From Phenylobacterium sp. (lineage in GTDB: Bacteria; Pseudomonadota; Alphaproteobacteria; Caulobacterales; Caulobacteraceae), in NCBI GenBank assembly GCA_018001015.1, contig JAGNIV010000007.1, forward strand, positions 62,001 through 126,000: a stretch of 64,000 bases of DNA, given 5' to 3'. The position numbers were made by a program, and so were the translations under genes. Positions 1 to 8,591 of the stretch are shown here, in pieces (position 1 is the first letter of the stretch; every line of letters begins with the position of its first letter). The notes under the pieces are model-generated. The model worked only from the letters and a program-made list of their open reading frames with translations. It was not told the DNA's origin and made no database searches.

Positions 1-474
1 CACCTGAAGTGGATCGGCATGTTCGCCACCGGCCTGGTCTGCGCTCACCAGCCCGGGTTCTGGGAGACCCTGCGCGACCATCGCTGGCGGTTCCTGGGCG
101 CGGCGGCCGTGTTGCTGGCCGCCCAGTTCGCATCGAGCGGGCCGGCCTGGAGCGCGGTGTCGGGGCTCTATGGCTGGGCGGCGATCTGCAGCGTCTGCGG
201 CTTCGCCTACCGGTATCTGAACCGGCCCTCGGCCGTGCTGAGCCACCTGAACGAGGCGGTGCTGCCGGTCTATGTGCTGCACCAGCCGATCCTGCTGCTC
301 AGCGCCTATGGCCTGTTCCCGCTGAAGCTGGCCCTGCCAGTGGAGGCCCTGACCCTGGCGGCGCTGACCGGGCTGGGGTCGTTGGCCCTCTATGAGCTGG
401 CGATCCGGCCGTTCGGGGTGATGCGGTTCCTGTTCGGGTTGAAGCCGAAGGCCGCCTCGCGGGTCACTTCCTGA
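1..474 (+). CDS. Acyltransferase 3-type membrane protein, C-terminal part
   Basis: The reading frame is open from base 1, so the 5' end lies outside the window; 157 codons remain. The visible part has about four hydrophobic segments, including one with the sequence LPVYVLHQPILLL. An HQP in a late helix is typical of the acyltransferase 3 (OafA/NodX/OpgC) family, integral inner-membrane enzymes that acylate sugars or other exported molecules. The 3' end overlaps the 3' end of the convergent VOC gene by 11 bp. The substrate cannot be told from this fragment. It could also be another multi-pass membrane protein of the same fold. Confidence 0.6.
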   Translation, partial: HLKWIGMFATGLVCAHQPGFWETLRDHRWRFLGAAAVLLAAQFASSGPAWSAVSGLYGWAAICSVCGFAYRYLNRPSAVLSHLNEAVLPVYVLHQPILLLSAYGLFPLKLALPVEALTLAALTGLGSLALYELAIRPFGVMRFLFGLKPKAASRVTS

Positions 475-841
475 CGAAGGCGCAGAGCTTGTTGCCGTCC
501 GGGTCGCGGACATAGGCGGCGTAGAAGACCGGGTTCATGCCTTCGCGCACGCCGGGCGGGCCCTCGTCGGCGCCGCCCGCCGCCAGGGCGGCGGCGTGGA
601 AGGCGTCGATGGCGGCGCGGTCGGCAGCCAGGAAGGCCAGCATGACCCCGTTGCCGGAGGTGGCGGGCTGGCCGTCGAAGGGCCGGGTGAGGAAGAACCG
701 CCCCCGGTCGCCTGTGCGGACATAGCCGGTCCAGGTCTCGCTGGTGGTGTCGCGCACCGCGCCGAGCGGCGCGAACACCGCGTCATAGAAGGCCGTGGCC
801 CGGGCCATGTCGTTCACGCCGAGCGTCGTATAGGCGATCAT
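464..841 (-). CDS. VOC (glyoxalase/dioxygenase) superfamily protein
   Basis: A 125-residue single-domain protein beginning MIAYTTLGVNDMARATAFYD and ending with a DPDGNKLCAF-like strand, both standard for the vicinal oxygen chelate fold. The bab-bbb repeats and length fit a small cytoplasmic metal-dependent or metal-free VOC protein; the substrate is unknown. The start has the purine-rich GGAGGGGCAGAC just upstream on the minus strand. Bases 711-841 of this gene plus 76 bp of upstream DNA are present a second time at 2742-2948, so the first 43 codons occur twice in the window. Confidence 0.8.
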   Translation of the reverse strand: MIAYTTLGVNDMARATAFYDAVFAPLGAVRDTTSETWTGYVRTGDRGRFFLTRPFDGQPATSGNGVMLAFLAADRAAIDAFHAAALAAGGADEGPPGVREGMNPVFYAAYVRDPDGNKLCAFVRK

Positions 842-917
842 GTCTGCCCCTCCTTCGTCACAGGGCGCGCGGCCCGACGACGAAGACTTCGCATGGCGGC
901 GGCGCGAAGGGGAAGCC
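711..917. repeat. 207-bp direct repeat, copy 1 (VOC gene start region)
   Basis: This segment is repeated at 2742-2948 in the same orientation with, by eye, 4 mismatches in 207 positions (at 715, 818, 821 and 871). It covers the first 43 codons of the VOC gene and its upstream region. The intact gene is here, so this copy is the probable source. Confidence 0.9.
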
Positions 918-1030
918 TGGTCGCTTACCGAGATCGCTCCACGCCTTCGTATTACTTGCGAAGAAAAATCCTGAGCGACGGGACAACCAGTGCGCGTAGT
1001 ATGCCGGAGTAATATCTAACGGGAGTTCGA

Positions 1031-1761
1031 GTGCCGCTACCTAACCTTCGCTTTCAAGATATTCGGTCTTACGAAGGGAGCCAGAACACAGGCTTCGAAG
1101 AACTCTGCTGCCAGCTCGCCGGGCTGGAGACGGGTGATGGTCGAGTCGAATTCCTACGCAAGGGACGCGGCGCGGATGCTGGTGTCGAATGCTTCATCAA
1201 ACATGCGGATGGCTCTGAACGCGGCTGGCAAGCGAAGTATGTTGAAAGCTGGGATGCCTCACTCGAAGGCCAGCTCAACAAGTCTGTTCGGACAGCTCTG
1301 GATAAGCACCCGTCCCTGTGCGCAGCACCTCGACGAGCTATAGCTGCTCCAGAGGCAGCTATGACTACTCAGTCGATGAGACCATTAGCATCAAGCTGCC
1401 TGCGCCTTGGATCATCAACGGTCTTGGTCTGCATTTTACTGGCGGACGGGAGTTGACGTTCGCCAACGCCAATGAGCGGGTGATGTTCTTCGACCCGTCA
1501 ACACACAGTAAGGGTAACCAAGCCGCGCTTGTTGATCGCGATGCGTTTCTCAAATTGCTCGAACGCGAAGGCCTGGAAGCGATCTGGATCATTGCGGGCG
1601 AGAAGAGCGCCTACGGAGGTAGGGGTCACCACAGCGGCTGGGGCGGTAGCCGCGCGCATACCTATCTCTATCGAATGAAAAACGGCGGCTTCGTCGTCGA
1701 CAAGTTCTTGTCGACCGACCTCCCGACAAAGAGTCAGCTTGAGGAATTCAGCGAGGGCTAA
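1031..1761 (+). pseudogene. Remnant of an Avs/STAND-like antiviral protein, ends fused out of frame
   Basis: Two reading frames look like parts of one gene. The first (GTG 1031, open to 1456) encodes GSQNTGFEELCCQL, RGADAGVE and GWQAKY, as I recall from the N-terminal PD-(D/E)XK/Mrr-like nuclease domain of large Avs (antiviral STAND NTPase) proteins. It is sensible only to KHPSL near 1317. The second frame (about 1318-1761) carries ISIKLPAPWIINGL and LEAIWIIAGEKSAYGG and ends in a stop, resembling the extreme C-terminal region of such proteins. The roughly 1000 or more residues expected between, including the ATPase and repeats, are missing and the frames differ, so a large internal deletion is inferred. 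GGAG lies 6 nt before the GTG. The stretch looks less GC-rich than its neighbours, which fits foreign origin. Confidence 0.55.
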
Positions 1762-1826
1762 CCCCTGCTCGACTTGGCAACGGCCTCCCAAATGGCATCG
1801 CACTATCATTTCGGTCCATCTACCGA

Positions 1827-1912
1827 GTTACGGTGACAGTGCATTCAATTCACCGCGCGCCCACCGGATGACGAGAACGCTCAGTAAGAAATAAGTGCAC
1901 TGTCACCGTAAC
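1827..1912. repeat. Inverted repeat with GGTGACAGTGCA arms (palindrome 1)
   Basis: Arms GTTACGGTGACAGTGCA (1827-1843) and its perfect complement (1896-1912) enclose 52 bp. The 3' arm shares the core GTCACCGTAA with the palindrome at 2684-2739. Such ends are, in my recollection, typical of REP-like elements mobilised by REP-associated tyrosine (Y1) transposases; no such transposase is in the window. Confidence 0.8.
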
Positions 1913-2007
1913 TGGACGCGGCAGTGCTGATCACGCCGCGCCCTGACGCCAGCTCCCGTGGCCGTTTTCTGCTGGCGAGAGATTGGCTAGACCACTACTG
2001 CGGTCAC

Positions 2008-2457
2008 ATGATCGAAGCACACCCCTCCGGGGGCTACATCCTGGAGGAGCTTTCCGTCGGCATGACCGCCGAAAAGCGCGTGACTGTGACCGAGGCGCGA
2101 ATCTCCCAGTTTGCGCAGGCATCGGACGACTTCAACCCGGTGCACATGGACGAGACGTTCGCGTCCAAGACGGCCTATCGAGGCCGGATCGCACACGGTC
2201 TTCTGTCGGCATCCTTCGGCTCGGCGGTGGTCGGCACGATCCTGCCCGGCGCGGGCGCCATCTATCTCAGTCAGACGCTGACCTTCCATAAGCCCGTCCG
2301 GATTGGTGACGTGGCCGTGTCCCGCGTGACCGTCGCGACGGTCGACGAGGCCGCTGCGCGGATCGTCCTACGCTGTGAGGTTCACGTCGGAGATGATCTG
2401 GTGATGGACGGCGAAGCGACCGTTCGCGTGCCGCGCCGCCGAAGGCCGGCCAAGTAA
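2008..2457 (+). CDS. MaoC-family (R)-specific enoyl-CoA hydratase-like protein
   Basis: A 149-residue protein of the single hot-dog MaoC type. The hydratase motif is present as SDDFNPVHMD followed by GRIAHGLLSAS, which supplies the Asp and His used to add water to 2-enoyl-CoA. The frame is open upstream to a GTG at 1924, but ATG 2008 gives the usual family length and places EELSVGM at the normal N-terminal position; no strong Shine-Dalgarno is seen for either. It stands alone between palindromes, so its pathway is not indicated. A second MaoC protein is at 58625-59074. It may act in fatty acid breakdown or polyester precursor supply. Confidence 0.8.
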   Translation: MIEAHPSGGYILEELSVGMTAEKRVTVTEARISQFAQASDDFNPVHMDETFASKTAYRGRIAHGLLSASFGSAVVGTILPGAGAIYLSQTLTFHKPVRIGDVAVSRVTVATVDEAAARIVLRCEVHVGDDLVMDGEATVRVPRRRRPAK

Positions 2458-2577
2458 TCCGCGCCCTCCGCCATTGCCTTCGCGGCGGGCGAGGTAAAGT
2501 CCCTGGAAGGCGAACGTCCGAGCGCTCGTAAACGTCCGTTTCCGGGGCTGGCGCGAATGTCCGCTGTTGGCGCACTA

Positions 2578-2670
2578 CGCTGGCGGCCGCAAGCCTCTTG
2601 GGACCGGGCCGAACCTGCACTACCCGAGGCCCATGACCGCCGCCGTTCACAGCCTCGATGTCGCGCTCCG
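2578..2670 (+). pseudogene. 93-bp partial copy of the AraC gene start region
   Basis: Matches 8805-8897 at about 85 of 93 positions by eye, in the same orientation. It includes the leader, the ATG (at 2633) and about 12 codons (MTAAVHSLDVALR against MTAAVHSLDLALR). It stops exactly where the palindromic sequence GAATTACGGTG begins, so the reading frame is cut off. Confidence 0.85.
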
Positions 2671-2683
2671 GAATTACGGTGGA

Positions 2684-2739
2684 ATTACGGTGACACTGTA
2701 TGAAATGGCGTTGATGAATTCATACAGTGTCACCGTAAT
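2684..2739. repeat. Near-perfect palindrome with 21-bp arms (palindrome 2)
   Basis: The arm 2684-2704 (ATTACGGTGACACTGTATGA...) is perfectly complementary to 2719-2739, with a 14-bp spacer. An extra partial arm, GAATTACGGTG, precedes it at 2671-2681. It lies precisely between the copied AraC fragment on its left and the copied VOC fragment on its right. Confidence 0.85.
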
Positions 2740-2741
2740 CC

Positions 2742-2872
2742 CCTGCGCGGACATAGCCGGTCCAGGTCTCGCTGGTGGTGTCGCGCACCGCGCCGAGCGG
2801 CGCGAACACCGCGTCATAGAAGGCCGTGGCCCGGGCCATGTCGTTCACGCCGAGCGTGGTGTAGGCGATCAT
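2742..2872 (-). pseudogene. Truncated VOC gene, first 43 codons only
   Basis: The minus-strand frame starts at the duplicated ATG (2870-2872) and repeats the first residues of the VOC protein (MIAYTTLGVNDMARATAFYD...) up to TGYVRAG. It then runs into the palindrome. Two thirds of the fold is missing, so no functional protein is expected. Confidence 0.85.
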
Positions 2873-2948
2873 GTCTGCCCCTCCTTCGTCACAGGGCGCG
2901 CCGCCCGACGACGAAGACTTCGCATGGCGGCGGCGCGAAGGGGAAGCC
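2742..2948. repeat. 207-bp direct repeat, copy 2 (VOC gene start region)
   Basis: Second copy of 711-917, same orientation, about 98 percent identical by eye. Its left end lies 2 bp from the palindrome arm; its right end fades into unrelated DNA after 2948. It is too similar to the original to be old. Confidence 0.9.
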
Positions 2949-3016
2949 CTCCGGGCGCGATCGAGAGACCGCTGGGCGGACTCCGGGGTCCAGGTGGACA
3001 TCGGCGCGGCAGGATC

Positions 3017-3076
3017 GAATTACGGGGACTTCGTATGAAACGGCGTCGATGATTTCATACAGTGTCACTGTAATTC
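3017..3076. repeat. Degenerate palindrome of the same family (palindrome 3)
   Basis: Arms 3017-3040 and 3053-3076 (TTTCATACAGTGTCACTGTA...) pair with about 5 mismatches in 24. The right arm is nearly the same as that of palindrome 2, and the spacers are also similar (CGGCGTCGATGA against ATGGCGTTGATGAA), so these are two copies of one element, this one older. Confidence 0.75.
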
Positions 3077-3195
3077 AGCCTACCCGAAGGAGACACGAGG
3101 GTTACCTGCAGCTCGTCGCGGACCGTCCGCAGGCTAAAGCCAAGAGCCAGTCGACCCTGCATCGGCAGCCTCAGACATCGACACTCCTTCCGGAT

Positions 3196-4236
3196 CTATC
3201 GCCCCCCAAACAGCGTGACCGCCTTGGGCGCAACCCGCAGGATGCGGCCGGGTGCGGCTTGATCTGGAACCTCGCCCGGCGGCAGCAGCAACTCGATGCT
3301 CTGTCCCAGCCCTTCGAGATCGATCCGGACCGCCGGCCCTCGCTGGACAAGGCCTGTGACGAGGGCGTTGAAGCCCTCGCCGTCCGGTCCCCGCAGGCTA
3401 GCCTGATCTTGCCGGAAAAAGACCTGCACATCGCCGAGCGGGGCGTCGGTCGGCGCCTTACTGGTCCAGTCGCCCAGGGTCAGTCGGCCGCCCTCCACCC
3501 GTCCGGGCAGTCGCACCGCGCCGCCGAGGAAGTCGAACACGAAGGCGTCGGCGGGGGCGTCATAGACGGCCTGGGGCGCTCCGATCTGGACCAGCGCCCC
3601 ATCCTTCAGGATGGCCACGCGGTCGGCGAGGTCGAGCGCCTCCTCCTGGTCGTGGGTGACGAAGATCGTGGTCACACCGGTCTCGTCATGGACCTTGCGG
3701 AGCCATCGGCGAAGTTCGCGGCGGACCTTGGCGTCCAGGGCGCCAAACGGCTCGTCCAGCAGCAGCATGCGCGGTTCGATGGCCAGGGCGCGGGCCAGGG
3801 CCACGCGCTGCCGCTGGCCGCCTGACAACTGGGCGGGATAGCGGTCCCCAAGCTCCTCCAGCTGCACGAGCCGCAACAGGTCGGCGACCCGTGCGGCGAC
3901 CTGATCTTTCGACGGTCGGGTCGCACGCGGCCGCACGCTGAGACCGAAGGCGATGTTCTTGGCCACCGTCATGTGCCGGAACAGCGCGTAGTGCTGGAAC
4001 ACCATGCCGATGCGCCGCTCGCGGGCCGACAGTCTCAGCAGGTCCTCGCCGTTGAAGCTCACCGCCCCGGTGTCAGGCGTTTCCAGCCCGGCCAGAATGC
4101 GCAGCAGGGTGGTCTTGCCCGAGCCGGAGGGACCGAGCAGCGCCAGGAACTCGCCTTCGCGAGCCTCCAGGGACACGCCGCCGAGGGCTGGGAAGCGGCC
4201 GAAGGCCTTGGCGACGGAGTCAACGATAAGCGTCAT
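3196..4236 (-). CDS. cysA: Sulfate/thiosulfate ABC transporter ATP-binding protein CysA
   Basis: A 346-residue ATPase that powers sulfate/thiosulfate uptake with the CysT-CysW membrane channel. Visible motifs are Walker [10 protein letters not shown] near residue 36, the Q-loop in MVFQHYALF, the signature [15 protein letters not shown], Walker [12 protein letters not shown] and the switch His in [10 protein letters not shown]. The roughly 110 residues after the ATPase core fit a TOBE-type regulatory domain. It is the last gene of a tightly packed operon (porin, sbp, cysT, cysW, cysA), 15 bp after cysW. The neighbours make sulfate the likely substrate rather than molybdate, which uses a similar ATPase. 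Confidence 0.92.
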   Translation of the reverse strand: MTLIVDSVAKAFGRFPALGGVSLEAREGEFLALLGPSGSGKTTLLRILAGLETPDTGAVSFNGEDLLRLSARERRIGMVFQHYALFRHMTVAKNIAFGLSVRPRATRPSKDQVAARVADLLRLVQLEELGDRYPAQLSGGQRQRVALARALAIEPRMLLLDEPFGALDAKVRRELRRWLRKVHDETGVTTIFVTHDQEEALDLADRVAILKDGALVQIGAPQAVYDAPADAFVFDFLGGAVRLPGRVEGGRLTLGDWTSKAPTDAPLGDVQVFFRQDQASLRGPDGEGFNALVTGLVQRGPAVRIDLEGLGQSIELLLPPGEVPDQAAPGRILRVAPKAVTLFGGR

Positions 4237-4251
4237 GGATCAGCCTGAAGA

Positions 4252-5094
4252 TCAGTGACGGCGCGTCGCGGCGAGTTCGCCGGAAAAGCGCCATTCGAGA
4301 AGGGATTTGGCCACCAGCGTCAGCAGGCCAAGGCCCGCGAGCAGCGTTGCGACCGCGAAGGCGCCGACGAAATCATACTCATTGTAGAGGATCTCGACAT
4401 GCAGCGGCAGGGTGTTGGTCAGGCCCCGGATATGGCCGGAGACCACCGACACCGCACCGAATTCGCCCATCGCCCGGGCGTTGCAGAGCAGGACCCCGTA
4501 GAGCAGGGCCCACTTCACGTTGGGCAAGGTGACCCGGAAGAAGGTGGACCAGCCGCTGGCGCCCAGGGTCATGGCGGCCGCCTCCTCCTCCGCGCCCTGT
4601 TCCTGCATCAGCGGGATCAGTTCGCGGGCGACAAAAGGCAGGGTGATCAGGACGGTGGCCAGCACCAGTCCGGTGACGGTGAAGATGACCTTGATCCCCA
4701 TGGCGTCCAGGGCCGCGCCGAAGAAGCCCTGCGCGCCGAACAGCAGAACCCAGACCAGGCCCGAGATCACCGGCGAGATCGAGAACGGCAGATCGATCAG
4801 CGCCATCAGCAGGCTCTTGCCCGCGAAATCGAACCGGGTGACCGCCCAGGCCGCCGCCAGTCCGAAGATGGCGTTCAGGGGTACGGAAATCCCGGCGACG
4901 ATCAGCGTCAGTCTGATGGCTGACCAGGTGTCCGGTTCGCGGAACGGCGCCAGAAGGCCGCCCACGCCATTGCCGAGGGCCTGGACGAACACCATCGCCA
5001 GGGGCAGCACGACGAGAGCGATCATGCCCGCGACGGCCAGCAGGACGATCAGCGGCGCCCAGCCGGGCAGGTGGAGCTTTCCTGGGCGGTTCAT
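4252..5094 (-). CDS. cysW: Sulfate/thiosulfate ABC transporter permease CysW
   Basis: A 280-residue inner-membrane permease with about six helices. The EAA-type loop that docks on CysA is seen in EEEAAAMTLGASGWSTFFRVTLP. It forms the transport channel with CysT. I chose ATG 5094: its first bases overlap the cysT stop as ATGA, and CGGAGG lies 8 nt upstream. An ATG at 5118 would add eight residues but overlap cysT further. The run GEFGAVSVVSGHIRG near the end is typical of CysW. Confidence 0.9.
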   Translation of the reverse strand: MNRPGKLHLPGWAPLIVLLAVAGMIALVVLPLAMVFVQALGNGVGGLLAPFREPDTWSAIRLTLIVAGISVPLNAIFGLAAAWAVTRFDFAGKSLLMALIDLPFSISPVISGLVWVLLFGAQGFFGAALDAMGIKVIFTVTGLVLATVLITLPFVARELIPLMQEQGAEEEAAAMTLGASGWSTFFRVTLPNVKWALLYGVLLCNARAMGEFGAVSVVSGHIRGLTNTLPLHVEILYNEYDFVGAFAVATLLAGLGLLTLVAKSLLEWRFSGELAATRRH

Positions 5095-5954
5095 CCTCGC
5101 GACCTCCGGGTCAGCCATGTCTGCACCAGGTTGAGCGCCAACAACGCCACGAAGGAGATGACCAGCATGCCCAGGCCCACCGCTGCGGCGCCGGCGTAGT
5201 CGAACTGTTCCAGCTTGATGATGATCAGCAGCGGTGCGATCTCCGAGACCATCGGCAGGTTGCCGGCGATGAAGATCACCGAGCCGTACTCGCCGACGGC
5301 CCGCGCGAAGGCCAGGCCGACGCCGCCGAGAATGGCAGGCAGGATGGCGGGCAGGACGACCCGGACGATGCGCTGGTAGTCGGTCGCCCCAAGCGTGCGG
5401 GCGGCCTCCTCAACCTCGCGGTCGACCTCCTCCAGCACCGGCTGCACCGCGCGGACCACGAAGGGCAAGCCGATGAAGGTCAGGGCGAGAACGACGCCGA
5501 GCGGGGAATAGGCGGTCTTGATCCCGACCTGCGCGAACAGGGCGCCCAGCGGCCCATTGGGCGCGTAGATGGCGGTCAGGGCGATGCCGGCCACGGCGGT
5601 CGGCAGCGCGAACGGCAGATCGACGAGGGCGTCCAGCAGTCTGCGGCCTGGGAAGCTGTACCGGACAATGGCCCAGGCGACGATGAGGCCCAGCACCGCA
5701 TCAGCGGCGGCCGCGATCGCAGCGGCGCCGAAGCTTAGCCGAAAGGCCGCCACCACCCGATCATCGGTCAGGGTGCGCCAGACCCCGTCCAGTCCGAGCT
5801 CCCAAGGCTTGATAACCAGGGCCGCGAGCGGAATCAGGACGATCAGGCTGAGCCATGTCAGCGTGATCGCCATGGAAATGCCAAAGCCTGGCAGGAACCC
5901 AACGCTTCGCGACGGTCGTGTCCGCGCCTTGCCGGGGATCACAATCGTGCTCAC
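5091..5954 (-). CDS. cysT: Sulfate/thiosulfate ABC transporter permease CysT (CysU)
   Basis: A 287-residue membrane permease, the partner of CysW. The EAA loop reads [18 protein letters not shown] and is followed by the family run [14 protein letters not shown]. About six transmembrane helices are evident. The start is GTG 5954, whose GTGA overlaps the stop of the sbp gene, showing translational coupling; the downstream ATGA overlap with cysW continues the pattern. The order sbp-cysT-cysW-cysA is the usual one for sulfate importers. Confidence 0.92.
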   Translation of the reverse strand: MSTIVIPGKARTRPSRSVGFLPGFGISMAITLTWLSLIVLIPLAALVIKPWELGLDGVWRTLTDDRVVAAFRLSFGAAAIAAAADAVLGLIVAWAIVRYSFPGRRLLDALVDLPFALPTAVAGIALTAIYAPNGPLGALFAQVGIKTAYSPLGVVLALTFIGLPFVVRAVQPVLEEVDREVEEAARTLGATDYQRIVRVVLPAILPAILGGVGLAFARAVGEYGSVIFIAGNLPMVSEIAPLLIIIKLEQFDYAGAAAVGLGMLVISFVALLALNLVQTWLTRRSRG

Positions 5955-6994
5955 GGGCGGTAGATCCGGTCGAAGACGCCGCCGTCGGCGAAGTGGGTCT
6001 TCTGGGCCTTGGTCCAGCCGCCGAAGGTGTCGTCGATGGTGACCAGCGGGATCTTCTTGAACTTGCCGGCGTACTTCGCCTGGGCCTGGGCGCCGCGAGG
6101 CCGGTAGTGGTGTTTGCCGGTGAGGTCCTGGGCCAGGGGGCTGTAGAGGAAGTTGAGATAGCCCTCGGCGATGGTGCGGGTCTTCCTGCGGTCGACGATC
6201 TTGTCGACCACCGCCACCGGGGGCTCGGCCAGGATCGATAGAGAGGGGTAGACGATGTCGAACTTCGGTCCGAACTCCTCGTTCGACAGGAAAGCCTCGT
6301 TTTCCCAGGACAGGAACACGTCGCCGACCCCGCGTTGGGCGAAGGTGGTCAGCGACCCCCGGGCGCCAGTGTCGAGGATCGGCACATGTTGGAACAGTTC
6401 CTTGATGAAGGCTTCCGCCTTCGCTGGGGAGCCGCCCGGTTGCTTCAACGCCCAGGCCCAGGCCGCGAGATAGTTCCAGCGCGCGCCGCCCGAGGTCTTG
6501 GGGTTGGGCGTGATGACTTCGATGCCGGGCTTCACGAGGTCGCCCCAGTCCCGGATCTTCCAGGGGTTGCCCTTGCGGACGAGGAGCACGATCGTCGAGG
6601 TGTAGGGCGCGGAGTTCTGCGGCAGTCGCGACTGCCAGTTGGCGGGCAGGAGCTTGGCCTTCTGGGCGATCTCGTCGATGTCGTAGGCCAGGGCCAGGGT
6701 GACGATGTCGGCCTGCAATCCGTCAATCACCGAACGGGCCTGCTTGCCCGAGCCGCCGTGGCTCTGCTGGATGGTCAGGGTCTGGCCCGTCTTCTCCTTC
6801 CAGAACTTGGCATAGGCGGCGTTGATCTCTTTATAGAGCTCACGGGTCGGATCGTAGCTGACATTGAGCAGGGTCGCAGGCTTGGGCGCGCCCTGGGCCA
6901 TGGCGAGGCCGCCGCCGGCCAGGACGGCCGGGCCAGCGAGCGCCGCGCCGCCCAACAGGCCGCGACGGGAGAGGTGTCGGATATCGTGCGTCAT
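5951..6994 (-). CDS. sbp: Periplasmic sulfate-binding protein
   Basis: A 347-residue solute-binding protein that captures sulfate in the periplasm and delivers it to CysTW. The N-terminus ([20 protein letters not shown], cleavage near AMAQ) has twin arginines and a hydrophobic stretch, suggesting Tat export; Sec is an alternative. The mature part has family features such as [24 protein letters not shown] (anion-binding Ser/Gly turn), [16 protein letters not shown] and [11 protein letters not shown]. It lies between the porin gene (32-bp gap) and cysT (overlap). CysP (thiosulfate-binding) is a close relative and cannot be excluded. Confidence 0.92.
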   Translation of the reverse strand: MTHDIRHLSRRGLLGGAALAGPAVLAGGGLAMAQGAPKPATLLNVSYDPTRELYKEINAAYAKFWKEKTGQTLTIQQSHGGSGKQARSVIDGLQADIVTLALAYDIDEIAQKAKLLPANWQSRLPQNSAPYTSTIVLLVRKGNPWKIRDWGDLVKPGIEVITPNPKTSGGARWNYLAAWAWALKQPGGSPAKAEAFIKELFQHVPILDTGARGSLTTFAQRGVGDVFLSWENEAFLSNEEFGPKFDIVYPSLSILAEPPVAVVDKIVDRRKTRTIAEGYLNFLYSPLAQDLTGKHHYRPRGAQAQAKYAGKFKKIPLVTIDDTFGGWTKAQKTHFADGGVFDRIYRP

Positions 6995-7026
6995 GGTGTC
7001 CTCGAAGTCGAAGAAGGGGCGTCGCC

Positions 7027-8544
7027 TCAGAAGGCGTACTGTGTGCGGAAGGCGAAGATGTTCAGGTCCTGGCCGACATCGGTCCCCAGCGCGGGCGTCG
7101 CGACGCCGGCTCCGAAGGCCGCGCCGCCTGGCGAGGTGCGCTCCACCGAAACGTTGCGCCAGGAGGCCTGCAGCGTGACGCCGTTGTTCACGTACCAGTT
7201 CAGACCCAGCGAGAGGATCGACTGCTCGCCGCCCCGGATCGAGCCGAGCGCTGGCAGGTCGCCCTCGCGGTAGTTCAGATCCAGCACCGAGTAGCGCGCC
7301 GCCAGCTCCCAGGCGCCCCAGGTTCCGGCCCGAAGATCGAACGGCTTGGCGGCGCGGGGGCCGTCGAAGCCGCCGCCCGCGTTGTATCGCCGGGGCTCGC
7401 CGGTGAGGGTCCAGCCGGCCTGGACGTACCAGCCGGAGAAGTCAGGGTCTGGCAGGGGACTGGCCCGGCGCTCGACAGCGATGTCGAAATACTCCGCCTG
7501 CAGGTACAGGTTCTTGCGTTGAGCGCCGAATTCAACGCCCAAGGCGGTGACACCCTCGGCGTCGAGGTTGCCGGTATCGACCAGCCGAGCGCCGTCGACC
7601 CGCAGTTCGGGACGCTCGCGCAGCCGGACGGGGGTGGCCGCCCCGCCAGGCAGGGCCGGGCCGGTGGCGGCCGGGCTCAGCACAAGATTCACATTCGCGC
7701 CCAGGTGGATCAGGGCGTCGGTACGCTTGAACGGCACATAGGAGATTCGGCCGACGAAGCCGGTCTGCTCGTCAAAGGTCTGGGTCCCCACAAGGTTGCC
7801 GGTCAGGACGCCGGTGGCTGTCCAGCGGTCACCCCCGGCGTAGACGCCGAGGCCTGCGCGGCCATCGCCGCCGGCCAGGCTCCGCACAAGTTCCGCCGAG
7901 GCCGGACGCTCGGCGAACAGGGAGCTGGCGTTTGACGCGGCGTCTTCGAGGCTGGTCGGCGGCGGGAAGGCCCCGACGCGGATCTTGGCGAAGCCCAGTC
8001 CGTTGTACTGCAGCCAGGCGGCGCTGACCTTGCCGCCCTCCTCGACCCCGGACCCGCCGAAATCGTAGAGGAAGTTGTATTCGAAATCGCCGAACGCCTT
8101 GCCCTCGATGCCGAGGCGGACCCGCCGGAAGTTGAGGCCGTCAGAGAGATCGCGGGCCCGTTCATTCTCCGTCGCGTCGGCGAACGAGCCACGCCGGAAA
8201 TCGCTGGACAGCGGGCCGGCGCCATCCTGGTCGTGGATCGCGCCGTCCAGCTGGAGGACGCCGCGAAATGCGGCGGTGAACTGGCCGTCGCCGCTGGCGA
8301 GGGTGGGTCGACCATTGGCCAGACTGACGGTCGTCGCCTGCTGGGCGGTGCGGACCTGGGCGATGCTGGCGCCCGAGGACGCCTTCAGGTCGACGAGCTG
8401 CCCCTGGATTTCGATCAAGGCCGCCTCGAGGCGAGCGATGCGGTCGGCATCGACCTCCTGCGCCTGGGCGACGCTGGCGAAAGCGGCGAAGGCCACGCCC
8501 GCGAGAAGGCCTGCCCACAGAGTGTTGTTGTCAGATTTGTTCAT
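7027..8544 (-). CDS. OprP/OprO-like outer-membrane porin of the sulfate operon
   Basis: A 505-residue outer-membrane protein: signal peptide ([18 protein letters not shown], cleavage after AQA), a short coiled coil (about residues 33-56, [20 protein letters not shown]), then a beta-rich barrel ending in the outer-membrane C-terminal Phe (FRTQYAF). This architecture matches the phosphate-selective porin O/P family. Because it is the first gene of the sulfate operon, sulfate or another small anion is the likely cargo; that is inference. Its ribosome-binding site lies inside a stable hairpin (8549-8579), which may control it. Confidence 0.82.
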   Translation of the reverse strand: MNKSDNNTLWAGLLAGVAFAAFASVAQAQEVDADRIARLEAALIEIQGQLVDLKASSGASIAQVRTAQQATTVSLANGRPTLASGDGQFTAAFRGVLQLDGAIHDQDGAGPLSSDFRRGSFADATENERARDLSDGLNFRRVRLGIEGKAFGDFEYNFLYDFGGSGVEEGGKVSAAWLQYNGLGFAKIRVGAFPPPTSLEDAASNASSLFAERPASAELVRSLAGGDGRAGLGVYAGGDRWTATGVLTGNLVGTQTFDEQTGFVGRISYVPFKRTDALIHLGANVNLVLSPAATGPALPGGAATPVRLRERPELRVDGARLVDTGNLDAEGVTALGVEFGAQRKNLYLQAEYFDIAVERRASPLPDPDFSGWYVQAGWTLTGEPRRYNAGGGFDGPRAAKPFDLRAGTWGAWELAARYSVLDLNYREGDLPALGSIRGGEQSILSLGLNWYVNNGVTLQASWRNVSVERTSPGGAAFGAGVATPALGTDVGQDLNIFAFRTQYAF

Positions 8545-8548
8545 TGGG

Positions 8549-8579
8549 GCCCCTCGCCCGTTGCGACTACACGAGGGGC
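8549..8579 (-). promoter_or_regulatory. Hairpin masking the porin Shine-Dalgarno sequence
   Basis: Read on the minus strand, GCCCCTCG pairs perfectly with CGAGGGGC across a 15-nt loop. The second arm contains the only good Shine-Dalgarno (GAGGGG), 5 nt before the ATG of the porin gene. In the folded leader the ribosome-binding site would be hidden, so translation of the first gene in the sulfate operon could depend on opening this 8-bp stem. I do not recognise a known riboswitch class. Confidence 0.55.
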
Positions 8580-8591
8580 ATTAAAACGATT

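Larger units (their letters stand above)
2458..3195. other. Gene-free mosaic: gene-start fragments and palindromes
   Basis: I see no intact gene in these 738 bp. They hold, in order: about 120 bp of unassigned DNA; a 93-bp partial copy of the region around the AraC gene start (2578-2670); a palindrome (2684-2739); a 207-bp copy of the VOC gene start (2742-2948); about 70 bp unassigned; a degenerate palindrome (3017-3076); and a perfect 13-bp palindrome GCGGACCGTCCGC (3118-3130) in the last 120 bp before the end of cysA. The chimeric open frame crossing 2567-3052 is produced by joining these pieces and is not a gene. Confidence 0.7.

Noticed and set aside
2567-3052. 161-codon frame across the mosaic region
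   Set aside because: Made by joining the AraC fragment, the palindrome and the reverse of the VOC fragment; not a natural gene.
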